DNA of 64,000 bases. Origin: Halorarius litoreus. GTDB lineage: Archaea; Halobacteriota; Halobacteria; Halobacteriales; Haloarculaceae. Position 1 is the stretch's first letter, and each line of letters opens with the position of its first letter. Under the pieces are notes generated by a model. It was given only the letters and a program-made list of their open reading frames with translations. It did no database searches and had not been told where the DNA came from. The DNA is taken from positions 1,364,001 to 1,428,000 of the forward strand of contig NZ_CP101454.1 of the NCBI RefSeq assembly GCF_024362405.1, written 5' to 3'. The position numbers and the translations under genes were made by a program. Below, one piece after another: positions 1 through 7,880 of the stretch.

Positions 1-1649
1 GTTCGGTCGCTTCCCGCAGCGGGGGGTGCTTCGAGACTCGCCCCGTCGGCTTCGGCGAATCGGCCCCCCGTTTCGACTGCGTCGGCGAGCGTCTCGAACG
101 CCTCGACGGAGAGGTCGTGCCAGAGGTAGGTGTAGGTGGGATGCAGGGGGGCGTCGTACTCCCTGGCCCAGGAGAGCGCCTGGCCCGCGTCGGGATGGGC
201 GAGGTCGACGTTCGGGTCGTCGTCGAGCGCCTGGATGTCAGCGCCGGCGTGGTCGAGGTCCTGCTCCCACCACTCGACGGTGTAGGAGGCCGGGACGAGC
301 GGGTGATTGTTCTCGACGAACTCACCGTAGTTGACGAGATATTCGCCCAAATCGAGGATCTTGACGACGCCGTTGCGGACTTCGAGCGCCTCCTCCGGGT
401 CGTCGATGCGGCGGACGTCCCCGTTCGCGAGTTTGACCGTGGGGCCCTCGATGGAGTCGACGGGGACTACGCCACCGGCCTTCCCGGGGCGCTCGGTCTT
501 GATCTGCGTCCCGGTGGCGAGAAAGTCGTCGACCAGGTGCATCGTCGCGGGGTGGACGCCCGCGGTCGCGAAGCCGTGGTTGCGGGCGCGGCCGTAGCGC
601 AGGCGGAACCCCCCAGGCTCGGAAGGGTGGCCGAAGACGGGGCGGCCGGCGATGAGGTCACGCAGGAACTTGGTGGCGGGGTCGGCTCGCGGTGGCCCGT
701 CGGGTTCGGTGGCGTCGGCCTCCTCACCGTCGGTCTCCTCGCCGTCGTCCGCATCCGCGTCATCCGCGGCGTCCGCAGTGTCGTCCCCCTCGTCGTCCGC
801 GGCGTCGTCGTAGTACGTGCCGTCGATGAGGTCCTGCAGCCACGGCCAGTCGACCTCGTCGAGCTGGCGGGTGTACCGCTGGATCTTCGGCGCTTTGAGG
901 GCGATACCCTCCGCGAGGACGAGACACATCCCACCGCGGGCGGAGTTGGTGTCGACGCGCTCGAGGTCGCGGAAGCCCGAGACCTCCTCGTCGCCGGTGG
1001 CCTCCCCGTCCAGCATGATGGGCATGTGCTTCGCGATGAACTTCGTCTCCTTGTCCTTCGGCGTGTACTGGAGGCCCGTCTCCTTGTCGTACAGCGCGAT
1101 CTCCTCGGCGTAGCGCTCGACCTCCTCGGTCCGGGGGGTGAACTCCTCGATGCCGAGCAGCGAGCGAGCGTAGTCCGCCACGAGCACCGAGAGCGCCTGT
1201 GCGGTCCCGCCCGCCGACCGAATCGGGCCGGCGTAGTAGACGTTGACGAACTCCGTGCCGTCGTCGTTCTCCAGGAGTTCGACGCGGTCGATACCCTCGA
1301 TGGGCGCGGCGACGACCCCCTCGGTCAGGAGGGCGACCGCAGTTCTGACCGCGCCCTCGACCTTCCCCTCGCGGGTGTCGTAGTCACCGACGTTCCCCTC
1401 GACGAAGTCGGTGACGAGTTCGAGGGCGGCCTCCTCGCGGGACATCTCGCCTTCGAGTTCGCGGACGCGCTCGGCGACCCCCTCGATGCCGAGGATGTTC
1501 TCGACTCGGTCGGCCATGTCCTTCGCGACCGGAATCTCGACCTCGGGTTTGGGGTCGCCGCCTCTCGATTTGGCCTCCTCGGCGACCTCGAACGCCTGGT
1601 CGAGTCGGGCTTCGAGTCGTTCGAAGTACTGTTCGTCCTCGCGGCGCAT
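1..1649 (-). CDS. polC: DNA polymerase D large subunit DP2, N-terminal part (partial)
   Basis: Catalytic large subunit of the archaeal replicative polymerase PolD, which works with the DP1 exonuclease subunit. The visible 549 codons begin with an RREDEQYFERLEARLD stretch typical of DP2 N-termini. The hallmark NVYYAGPIRSAGGTAQALSV block lies at about residues 136-156. The frame stays open to the left edge, so more than half of the protein lies outside. An acidic, low-complexity insert rich in Asp/Glu occupies about residues 283-310, a common halophile loop expansion. No intein is seen in this part. The ATG directly abuts the stop codon of the upstream PPC-domain gene, implying co-transcription. 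Identification is by recognised family motifs. Confidence 0.95.
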   Translation of the reverse strand, partial: MRREDEQYFERLEARLDQAFEVAEEAKSRGGDPKPEVEIPVAKDMADRVENILGIEGVAERVRELEGEMSREEAALELVTDFVEGNVGDYDTREGKVEGAVRTAVALLTEGVVAAPIEGIDRVELLENDDGTEFVNVYYAGPIRSAGGTAQALSVLVADYARSLLGIEEFTPRTEEVERYAEEIALYDKETGLQYTPKDKETKFIAKHMPIMLDGEATGDEEVSGFRDLERVDTNSARGGMCLVLAEGIALKAPKIQRYTRQLDEVDWPWLQDLIDGTYYDDAADDEGDDTADAADDADADDGEETDGEEADATEPDGPPRADPATKFLRDLIAGRPVFGHPSEPGGFRLRYGRARNHGFATAGVHPATMHLVDDFLATGTQIKTERPGKAGGVVPVDSIEGPTVKLANGDVRRIDDPEEALEVRNGVVKILDLGEYLVNYGEFVENNHPLVPASYTVEWWEQDLDHAGADIQALDDDPNVDLAHPDAGQALSWAREYDAPLHPTYTYLWHDLSVEAFETLADAVETGGRFAEADGASLEAPPAAGSDR

Positions 1650-2072
1650 CTATAGGGGCCAGAGGTCGAGGTCGGTCGTCTCGTCGTGTGCGCGTTCGAG
1701 GTGGGTGTCGAACTCGCGGACGTACAGTTCGCCAGCGAACGTGGTCGCGCGGTTGAGGTGGCCGGCGACGGTCGAGCCGTCCTCGCGGGAGAGGACGGCG
1801 TGGGTGTGCGCGAACGGTTCGCCCTCGAGATGCGAGATGTTCCCGACGCAGGCGGCGACCTCGAACGGCTCGTCGAACGCGACGGGGTAGTACTCCTGCT
1901 CCTGCTGGTCGTAGAAGTAAATCTCGGCGTCCTGCACCGCGCCGAGGCCGAAGAAGAAGGCGGCGTCGATACCCTCGTCGGCGGCGAACGCCTCGATCTG
2001 CTCGCGCCAGTCGCGCCCGTGGTCCAGTCGCGCGACGAACTCGCGACCCCCCTCGACCTCGCGATAATCCAT
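1650..2072 (-). CDS. PPC/DUF296 domain protein
   Basis: A 140-residue protein made of a single PPC (DUF296, PD1-like) domain. Such proteins occur as stand-alone trimeric proteins in archaea and bacteria and fused to AT-hooks in plants. The central region with GHLNRATTFAGELYV and the HTHAVLS strand carrying two His residues match the family core, where His residues often bind metal. No AT-hook or other DNA-binding extension is present. The stop codon touches the polC start, so the gene is probably first in a polC operon. The molecular function of the archaeal members is not known to me, and a nucleic-acid role is only suggested by the polymerase neighbour. Confidence 0.85.
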   Translation of the reverse strand: MDYREVEGGREFVARLDHGRDWREQIEAFAADEGIDAAFFFGLGAVQDAEIYFYDQQEQEYYPVAFDEPFEVAACVGNISHLEGEPFAHTHAVLSREDGSTVAGHLNRATTFAGELYVREFDTHLERAHDETTDLDLWPL

Positions 2073-2602
2073 AGCAGGAGCCTGTTCGGCTGGCGACTAA
2101 AACCTACCGTGAGACAGCCAATCTCCAGTAGAAACGAAGGGGTCAGAGAGTGTCACAGTGTGTCGATTTTGGGGTCGAGCGTGGTCGAACGGCGAGGTTT
2201 GCTTCAATAAAGTCGAACCCACATGTTTGGCGTGCGCTGGCGAGTCGTGGGAGGTCGAACGTAGTGAGACCTCGCCGCGAGCCAATAGCGCACGAGGGAT
2301 GAGCGACCGAACGCAGTGAGGGCGCGAATCGGCTGGGGAGGCGTGTGGTAGACGAAGCATCCACGAGCGACCGAAGGGAGCGACGCGGTTCTCGGAACCG
2401 AGCGAAGCGAGGTTCCGTAGCGTTCACGAGAGCTCTGCTCTCGTGAGCCAATCGGAAATCTTCGATTTCCGAGGACGCCCGCGGACGTGAGGAGCGAGCG
2501 CAGCGAGCGACGAGGGGAGCAGGCGCTATTTTTCCGCAAGTTTTTGCGCGGTGGGCTGAGCGCGCCGAAAGCGCGCGAAGCCCGCCGCGCAAAAAGTGCG
2601 AT
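2073..2602. repeat. Palindrome-rich intergenic region between polC operon and orc1
   Basis: No convincing gene here. It contains a run of perfect or near-perfect inverted repeats: gaggt...acctc (about 2251-2272), cggaacc...ggttccg (2396-2420), tcacgagag...ctctcgtga (2424-2446) and tcggaaatc...gatttccga (2452-2472). It also has repeated gagcga/gcagtgag phrases common in haloarchaeal spacers. The AT-rich stretch near 2120-2220 could hold the promoter of the PPC/polC operon. Open frames in this stretch are composition artefacts. Confidence 0.6.
2541..2595. terminator. Large hairpin downstream of orc1
   Basis: A long GC-rich inverted repeat whose arms end in tttttgcgcgg and ccgcgcaaaaa, with a central gcgcgc/cgaaa loop. 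It starts 7 nt after the orc1 stop codon (minus strand). Both strands give a stem with a flanking T-run, so it could stop transcripts leaving orc1. Termination is inferred from position and structure. Confidence 0.55.
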
Positions 2603-4339
2603 TTAGTTATCGAACCGCGCCTGCACGAACGGCTGGGCGTCCTCGACTTCGCCGATTCTGGAGTCCGAGAGCAGGACGGCCTCGGTCTCGTCGATGGGGA
2701 CCGAGAGTGAGATCTCCTTGGTGCGGCCGTACCGGCCCTTCGAGACGACGACGGCGTTGACGATGCCGAGCATGTCGAGTTCGGAGATGAGGTCGGTGAC
2801 GCGGCGCTGTGTGAGCACGTCGGCGTCGATCTCCTGACAGAGCCGCTTGTAGATGTTGAACACCTCGCCGGTGTTGATGTTGTGGACGCCGTTCTTCTCC
2901 AGCAGGATCGTGGCGTAGAGGACGAGCTTGGACTGGGTGGGGAGGGTGCGGACGACCTCGACGACGCGGTCGAGTTCGATCTTCTCCTGTGCCTTCCGCA
3001 CGTGTTTCTCGTTGACCCGGTCGGTGCGGTCACGCTCGGCGAGTTCGCCCGCGGTGCGAAGCAGGTCGAGCGCACGGCGCGCGTCACCGTGTTCCTGCGC
3101 GGCGAACGCCGCACACAGCGGAATCACCTCGTCGTCGAGCGTCTCACCCTGGTCCTTGAACGCGACCTCCGAACGCTGCTGGAGGATGTCGCGGAGCTGG
3201 GTCGCGTCGTACGGCGGGAAGACGATCTCCTCCTCGCCGAGGCTCGACTTGACGCGGGGGTCGAGGAAGTCGGTGAACTTCAGGTCGTTCGAGATGCCCA
3301 TGATTGAGACGCGGGAGTTCTCGAGTTCGGAGTTCATCCGCGAGAGGTTGTACAGCGTGTCGTCGCCCGATTTCTCGACGAGTTTGTCGATCTCGTCGAG
3401 CATGATGACGACCACGCGCTCGTGGTAGTCCACGGCGTCGAAGAACGTGGAGTAGACGCGGTCGGTCGGCCACCCTGTCATGGGGGCGGGCTCGAAGCTC
3501 TCGCGGTCGCGTTCGAGCTGTTCGACCCGCTCCTCGACAGCGTCGACGGACTCGAACTCGGTGTCGTCGAGGACCGCAGCGGTGTCGGTGTCGTCGTCCG
3601 TCGCGCGCTCGTGGAGATCGGCGAGCCGGGTCAGCTTCTCGTCGATGACCTGCTCGTTCTTCTCGATGAACTTGTTCGCGAGCTGCGCGAGCACACGGTA
3701 CTGCGTGTCAGTCACCTCGCAGTTGATGTACTCGACCTCGCAGGGCACCTCGTACTTCTGGGAGGTCGTCTCGAGTTCCTCGCTGACGAACTTCGCGGAC
3801 GCGGTCTTTCCCGTCCCGGTCTTGCCGTAGATGAGGATGTTCGAGGGCGTCTCGCCACGGAGCGCGGTGACGAGAATGGTCGCCATGTTGTTGATCTGCT
3901 CCTCGCGGTGGGGGAGCTTGTGTGGGGTGTAGGAGGGGCGAAGCACCTCCTTGTTCTCGAAGATGGGCTCCCCCTCGAGCAGGTCGTCGAACAGGCCACG
4001 CGAGGCCTCGTCCGGGTCGTCGCCCTCCTCGGCGAGTTCGTCGAGGACGATGTCGTCGAGGTCGACCGCTCCGTCGGTAGCCTCTGTGGGCCCATCGCCG
4101 TCGCTTCGAGCCCGGTCGAGCCCGTCGTCGTCCAGATACGAGACGCCGTCCGAACTGACGTCCGGCTCGGCGTCTGCGTCGACGTCTGCGTCGACATCTG
4201 CACCGGCGTTCGCAGTACTGACGTCCGCATCGTCGGTTTCCCCGTCGGTGGCGTTCTCGGGGCGTTTCCCGTGCTGTTCACCGGTCTGTCCGCCAGTCTC
4301 GTTGGTGTCCGATGTGTCCTCGTCGTTCGAATCGCTCAT
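2603..4339 (-). CDS. orc1: Orc1/Cdc6 origin recognition protein
   Basis: Initiator ATPase that binds ORB repeats and loads MCM. The 578-residue product has an acidic N-terminal tail of about 100 residues, then an AAA+ module with Walker A GKTGTGKT near residue 172 and Walker B VVIMLDEID near 310, sensor regions, and a C-terminal winged helix. Between Walker A and B there is an acidic, probably helical insert of about 50 residues (near 235-285) that enlarges the usual fold. I chose the ATG giving MSDSNDED at 4339 over an in-frame ATG at 4378 because the longer form would run through an ORB-like repeat and its extra residues are not acidic. The gene borders the origin, as typical for the Orc that serves the adjacent oriC. 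Confidence 0.95.
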   Translation of the reverse strand: MSDSNDEDTSDTNETGGQTGEQHGKRPENATDGETDDADVSTANAGADVDADVDADAEPDVSSDGVSYLDDDGLDRARSDGDGPTEATDGAVDLDDIVLDELAEEGDDPDEASRGLFDDLLEGEPIFENKEVLRPSYTPHKLPHREEQINNMATILVTALRGETPSNILIYGKTGTGKTASAKFVSEELETTSQKYEVPCEVEYINCEVTDTQYRVLAQLANKFIEKNEQVIDEKLTRLADLHERATDDDTDTAAVLDDTEFESVDAVEERVEQLERDRESFEPAPMTGWPTDRVYSTFFDAVDYHERVVVIMLDEIDKLVEKSGDDTLYNLSRMNSELENSRVSIMGISNDLKFTDFLDPRVKSSLGEEEIVFPPYDATQLRDILQQRSEVAFKDQGETLDDEVIPLCAAFAAQEHGDARRALDLLRTAGELAERDRTDRVNEKHVRKAQEKIELDRVVEVVRTLPTQSKLVLYATILLEKNGVHNINTGEVFNIYKRLCQEIDADVLTQRRVTDLISELDMLGIVNAVVVSKGRYGRTKEISLSVPIDETEAVLLSDSRIGEVEDAQPFVQARFDN

Positions 4340-4345
4340 GGTAGA

Positions 4346-4366
4346 CCCCCTTGTTTCAGGTGGAAG
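4346..4366 (-). promoter_or_regulatory. Short ORB-like repeat beside orc1
   Basis: Contains gtttcaggtggaa preceded by ccccctt, so it matches the Orc-binding core but has a shortened G/C-rich tail compared with the two full repeats. It lies in the orc1 leader, 7 nt upstream of the chosen start codon, where Orc1 binding could also repress its own gene (inference). Confidence 0.75.
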
Positions 4367-4479
4367 CGAGGTGCGCAAGCCCGGAGTCGGGTGAGAGTTC
4401 AGGGTAGAATCCCGCTGTCGGTTGATTTGCAGTCTCGCTGCGTCCAGTTGATGCAGACGAACCGGTGGTTGAAAGGGTA

Positions 4480-4491
4480 TTAAACATTACG
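4480..4491 (-). promoter_or_regulatory. Probable orc1 TATA element
   Basis: On the minus strand this AT-rich patch reads gtttaataccc, a haloarchaeal TATA-like box inside otherwise GC-rich DNA. A start about 25 nt downstream would give a leader of about 115 nt that includes the short ORB. Confidence 0.4.
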
Positions 4492-4856
4492 GTGATGACG
4501 ACGAACCGGCGTCCGAGTCACGGTTCGAGCCGAGCGAAGGACCGCTACAAGTGGAAGACGATCCACACGCACGAGACACCAGCTAGAGCCGATTTCAGCG
4601 GCGATTCTACGAGCGGCCACCCTGCTAGAGTGGAAACAGAGGGGTATGGCACCGAAGTGGTGGTAGCGATTCGAGGGCGCTCGAGGGTCAGAGCCCGGGA
4701 GTTCCCGACCAGTACTAGAGGTGAAACCGAGGTGCTAGAGGGATCCTAGAACAACTAGTATTGATCGTTCGATGCTAGATGATGAGTGGCCGAGGCGGGG
4801 GCACCGTCGTGCGGTTTTCGGTGAGCTGGGCGGGAGGGTGTCGGGAAGTTGGGACA

Positions 4857-4883
4857 CCCCCACCCCTTCGTTTCAGGTGGAAC
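4857..4883 (-). promoter_or_regulatory. Full origin recognition box (ORB), left copy
   Basis: Twenty-seven bases containing the core cgtttcaggtggaac preceded by a cccccacccc tract. It is the exact reverse complement of 5120-5146. The core plus G-string matches the haloarchaeal ORB pattern bound by Orc1. Confidence 0.9.
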
Positions 4884-4933
4884 GGCGGTCAAGGGTGGGG
4901 AGGGGGTCAGTCTCGGGTCGAACTAGGGCTAGC

Positions 4934-4996
4934 AGACCAAAACACCTAAGTCACACTCACAGTAACCAAATCCGTACTAGAAACAAGCGAGTTAGT
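4934..4996. other. Candidate duplex-unwinding element
   Basis: An A-rich, relatively low-GC segment (phrases such as accaaaacacctaagtc and aaccaaatccg) lying between the two inverted full ORBs. AT-rich DNA between inverted ORBs is where melting is expected in archaeal origins. The assignment is positional. Confidence 0.55.
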
Positions 4997-5119
4997 GGTG
5001 GGTTGGAGTGGTGTCTAGCTAGAGAGAATCGACGAGACGGCGTGTAGAGGCCCTCTAGGTGGTGTTTCGTGGTCGTCTCCCCAATCGTCGTCCCGTGTCA
5101 TCTCCCAGGGGGTCGTGAT

Positions 5120-5146
5120 GTTCCACCTGAAACGAAGGGGTGGGGG
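5120..5146 (+). promoter_or_regulatory. Full origin recognition box (ORB), right copy
   Basis: Exact inverted copy of the left ORB: core gttccacctgaaacg followed by a g-rich tail. The pair flanks 236 bp containing the candidate unwinding element, a geometry typical of haloarchaeal origins. Confidence 0.9.
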
Positions 5147-5357
5147 TTCCCGATGGGGATCGATATCACCCACCGCTCCGAGCAGCTTGTCCCCATCGCC
5201 CCCACATCACACCTACATCGACAGCGAGCGACTACTCCGAGGACGCTGCCACGACTGGCACGACGCGACCTCCACGATTTCCCGTACAACTCCCGTCTTG
5301 GTGTGTCGAGCTTTGAGGACTCCCTGGAACCCGCTGAACTCCAATCGACCGATGTAC

Positions 5358-5426
5358 CAGGAGTCGTTCTCTCGGAGTGTCAGGAGTCGTTCTCTCGGAG
5401 TGTCAGGAGTCGTTCTCTCGGAGGGT
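5358..5426 (+). repeat. 23-bp tandem repeat, three copies, in oriC
   Basis: Three head-to-tail 23-bp units starting caggagtcgttctctcgg at 5358, 5381 and 5404. The first two are identical and the third differs near its end. It lies on the oapA side of the right ORB. It could be an iteron-like element or a recent slippage duplication; the function is unknown. Confidence 0.85.
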
Positions 5427-5866
5427 GTTCTCCCGGTGCCCGTTCTTGATCCGCGTTTCCTCCCATCTCGCTCTCGCTCTCCTGACCCATCTACCTCCAG
5501 TCCATTCTTCTTTCCCGACTGGACTCCAAACCTCTACACACAGCATCTCTATGGCCACAGCTCCCGACACAGATGCTGCTCTGAGGCGCTCGGCTCTCCT
5601 CGACTTTCAGCCCGTCTCGGCTAGCGGGCGCGCTCGTGCGTGAGCGCAATCCACCATTGGTACTCGGACGCTGCTCGACTCGAACTGGACGCTGACCGAG
5701 ATACCCTCGTTCAACCGGCGGCGTCAGTCCGAGGAGACCCGGAACGTCGGTCTGACACCTGTCCGAAGCTGGATACGTGTCTGACGCAGAGTTAAGTGAA
5801 TGCGGTATGGTACTACGTGCAGAGCGGCCCGATTTCCACCCGAAGTCAGGGCCGTGGGAGGAAAGG

Positions 5867-6508
5867 ATGGGACTGCTTACAGATCTCAGGTCAAGTATAT
5901 CTCGGGTGACGTCGACCCTGTTCCAGGACTCGGATCCGAAGCGGATCGGAATCTATGGCCCCCCGAACGCCGGGAAGACGACGCTCGCGAACCGTATCGC
6001 CCGCGACTGGACCGGTGACGCCATCGGTCCAGAGAGCCACGTGCCTCACGAAACGCGCCGAGCTCGGCGCAAGGAGAACGTGGAAATCAAGCGGAACGGG
6101 AAGTCCGTCACCATCGACATCGTCGACACGCCGGGTGTCACGACGAAGGTGGACTACACGGAGTTCCTCGAACACGACATCGACAAGGACGACGCCGTCC
6201 GTCGCTCCCGCGAGGCCACCGAGGGCGTCGCCGAAGCCATGCACTGGCTCCGCGAGGACGTCGACGGCGTCATCTACGTCCTCGACTCGTCGACGGACCC
6301 GTTCACGCAGGTGAACACGATGCTCATCGGCATCATTGAGTCACAGGACCTTCCGGTCCTGATTCTCGCCAACAAGACGGACCTCGAAGAGTCGTCCGTC
6401 CAGCGCATCCGCAATGCGTTCCCGCAACACGAGACGATTCCACTCTCCGCACTCGAAGGGGACAACATGGACGAAGTGTACGACAAGATATCGGAGTACT
6501 TCGGGTGA
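5867..6508 (+). CDS. oapA: Origin-associated Era-like GTP-binding protein OapA
   Basis: A 213-residue small GTPase with G1 GPPNAGKTT (residues 31-39), G3 DTPG (87-90), G4 NKTD (169-172) and a G5-like SAL near 192. Members sit next to the main origin in haloarchaea and are called origin-associated protein A; the biochemical role is not established to my knowledge. I chose the ATG at 5867, giving MGLLTDLRSS, because it follows a good Shine-Dalgarno-like gggaggaaagg. An in-frame upstream ATG at 5777 would add 30 residues with no family resemblance. A TATA-like gttaag at about 5791 precedes it. The gene runs directly into oapB, forming oapABC. Confidence 0.9.
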   Translation: MGLLTDLRSSISRVTSTLFQDSDPKRIGIYGPPNAGKTTLANRIARDWTGDAIGPESHVPHETRRARRKENVEIKRNGKSVTIDIVDTPGVTTKVDYTEFLEHDIDKDDAVRRSREATEGVAEAMHWLREDVDGVIYVLDSSTDPFTQVNTMLIGIIESQDLPVLILANKTDLEESSVQRIRNAFPQHETIPLSALEGDNMDEVYDKISEYFG

Positions 6509-6510
6509 CC

Positions 6511-6891
6511 ATGCCCGAAGCACAACACCCGGACGACGGTGTGCAGGTCGACATGATCAGCGCCGAGCGGATGGACGGCCTCCGGACGATGGAGAAGATT
6601 CGGCTCATCCTCGACGGCGTCCACGACGGGAACATCGTCATCCTCGAACAGGGGCTCGACCCCCAGGAAGAGTCGAAGCTCATCGAGGTGACGATGAGCG
6701 AGATCTCACCCGACGGCTTCACCGGCATCGAGATCGAGACCTATCCCACCGGTAGCGGTGACACCGGGCTGTTCGGGAAGCTGATGGGCAAGAACAGCAA
6801 GAGCAAGCTCACGGTCATCGGCCCGGCGAACCGCATCGAGACGCTCCACAAGGACGAGAACCTCATCAGTACGCTCATCCACAAGCAGTAA
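6511..6891 (+). CDS. oapB: Origin-associated protein OapB (DUF2073)
   Basis: A 126-residue protein matching the archaeal DUF2073 family that always travels with oapA. It has a compact alpha/beta body with VHDGNIVILEQGLDP near the centre and a C-terminal SKLTVIGPANRIETLHKDE segment. The ATG at 6511 is 2 nt after the oapA stop; a GTG at 6505 overlapping that stop is an alternative. No catalytic motif is visible. Function is unknown, and linkage to the origin is the main clue. Confidence 0.88.
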   Translation: MPEAQHPDDGVQVDMISAERMDGLRTMEKIRLILDGVHDGNIVILEQGLDPQEESKLIEVTMSEISPDGFTGIEIETYPTGSGDTGLFGKLMGKNSKSKLTVIGPANRIETLHKDENLISTLIHKQ

Positions 6892-6939
6892 TCTCAACTC
6901 CAACACCCAACCCAGCAACACCCCAGACACACCACAGCA

Positions 6940-7836
6940 ATGCCACACCAGTGTACCACTTGCGGGCACACGTTCGCCGACGGGTCGAAGGACATGCTCG
7001 GCGGCTGCCCCGATTGCGGCGGCAACAAGTTCCAGTTCTACCCGCCGGGGACGGAGGTCCCGGACGAGCCGCCCGCGGACGCTGACGAGGCCGCCCCCGA
7101 GCCCAGCCCCGACCCTTCGGGTGCGGCTTCGACGGTCGGCCGTGCCGCAACCAAGGTCCGCGACTTCGTCTCGAAGGACCCGGACCCCGCAGCGGACACT
7201 GTGACGGCTCGCGACGACGCCGGGTCGGTGGACGCCGACGCCGGCGACCCCGACCCGAACGCGCCGTGGCCGGACTCCTCGGACGCCGCCGACCCCATTC
7301 GGAAGGGTGGGTTTCAGGAGGACGGCGAGGACGACACCGCCGAGTCGCAGATCGAGACCGAGGACGGCATCATCGACGCCGACGCGCGGGCCACTCGCGA
7401 GGGTATCGACGACGCCGAGGACTTCGCACAGTCGGACGCTCGCTCGGGCGTTGCCACCGACGCCGAGGTCGCCGCAGCCACCGAGGACGCCGCCAAAGAC
7501 GCCGCCGCAGATACCGCTGGAGAGAGCGCCGCGGACACGGCCGGTGATCTCGAAGCCGCCGAGTCGACGGTGGACCGCGACGGCCCGGCGGGCGCCCCCG
7601 ACGACACGGACGGTCGCGTCGTCTCGGAACCGACGGGCGAGCAGCCCGACCTCTCGGAACTCCGCGAACAGCTCAACGACCAGTTCGAGTCCATCAAGAT
7701 CCTCGAACCCGGACAGTACGAACTCAACCTGATGGAGCTGTACGACCGCGAGGAGTACATCATCGCGCTCCAGGAGAACGGCCGCTACGTCATCCAGGTC
7801 CCCGAGAACTGGATGGGCGACCGCCCGGGCGAGTAG
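6940..7836 (+). CDS. oapC: Origin-associated zinc-ribbon protein OapC
   Basis: A 298-residue protein with an N-terminal zinc ribbon (CTTCG and CPDCGG within residues 5-30), a long acidic, Ala/Asp-rich low-complexity middle (about 50-230), and a conserved C-terminal domain ending with PGQYELNLMELYDRE and RYVIQVPENW. This architecture matches OapC, the third member of the origin-linked cluster. The middle is likely disordered and varies between species. It is co-directional with oapAB across a 48-nt gap. Function is unproven; a DNA or protein adaptor role at the origin is an inference. Confidence 0.88.
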   Translation: MPHQCTTCGHTFADGSKDMLGGCPDCGGNKFQFYPPGTEVPDEPPADADEAAPEPSPDPSGAASTVGRAATKVRDFVSKDPDPAADTVTARDDAGSVDADAGDPDPNAPWPDSSDAADPIRKGGFQEDGEDDTAESQIETEDGIIDADARATREGIDDAEDFAQSDARSGVATDAEVAAATEDAAKDAAADTAGESAADTAGDLEAAESTVDRDGPAGAPDDTDGRVVSEPTGEQPDLSELREQLNDQFESIKILEPGQYELNLMELYDREEYIIALQENGRYVIQVPENWMGDRPGE

Positions 7837-7880
7837 TCAGTAGTCTGACCTCGGTTCCGCAAACCTCGGCTCCACAATAC

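Larger units (their letters stand above)
4340..5866. other. oriC: Chromosomal replication origin region (oriC)
   Basis: A gene-free 1.5 kb stretch between orc1 and oapA. It holds two exact inverted 27-bp ORB repeats (4857-4883 and 5120-5146), a shorter ORB beside orc1 (4346-4366), and weaker ORB-like sites at about 4628-4650 and 4717-4738. An AT-richer segment lies between the main ORBs, along with 13 CTAG tetranucleotides in 4583-5058 and a 23-bp triple tandem repeat at 5358-5426. The orc1-oriC-oapABC order is the known arrangement of the principal haloarchaeal origin. Open frames inside lack family resemblance and are disregarded. Confidence 0.9.

Noticed and set aside
117..1655. Long plus-strand open frame opposite polC
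   Set aside because: Val/Arg/Asp-rich shadow of the polC reading frame; no start signal and no family resemblance.
5358..5426. CRISPR array
   Set aside because: The three 23-bp units are directly adjacent with no spacers and there are no cas genes in the window.
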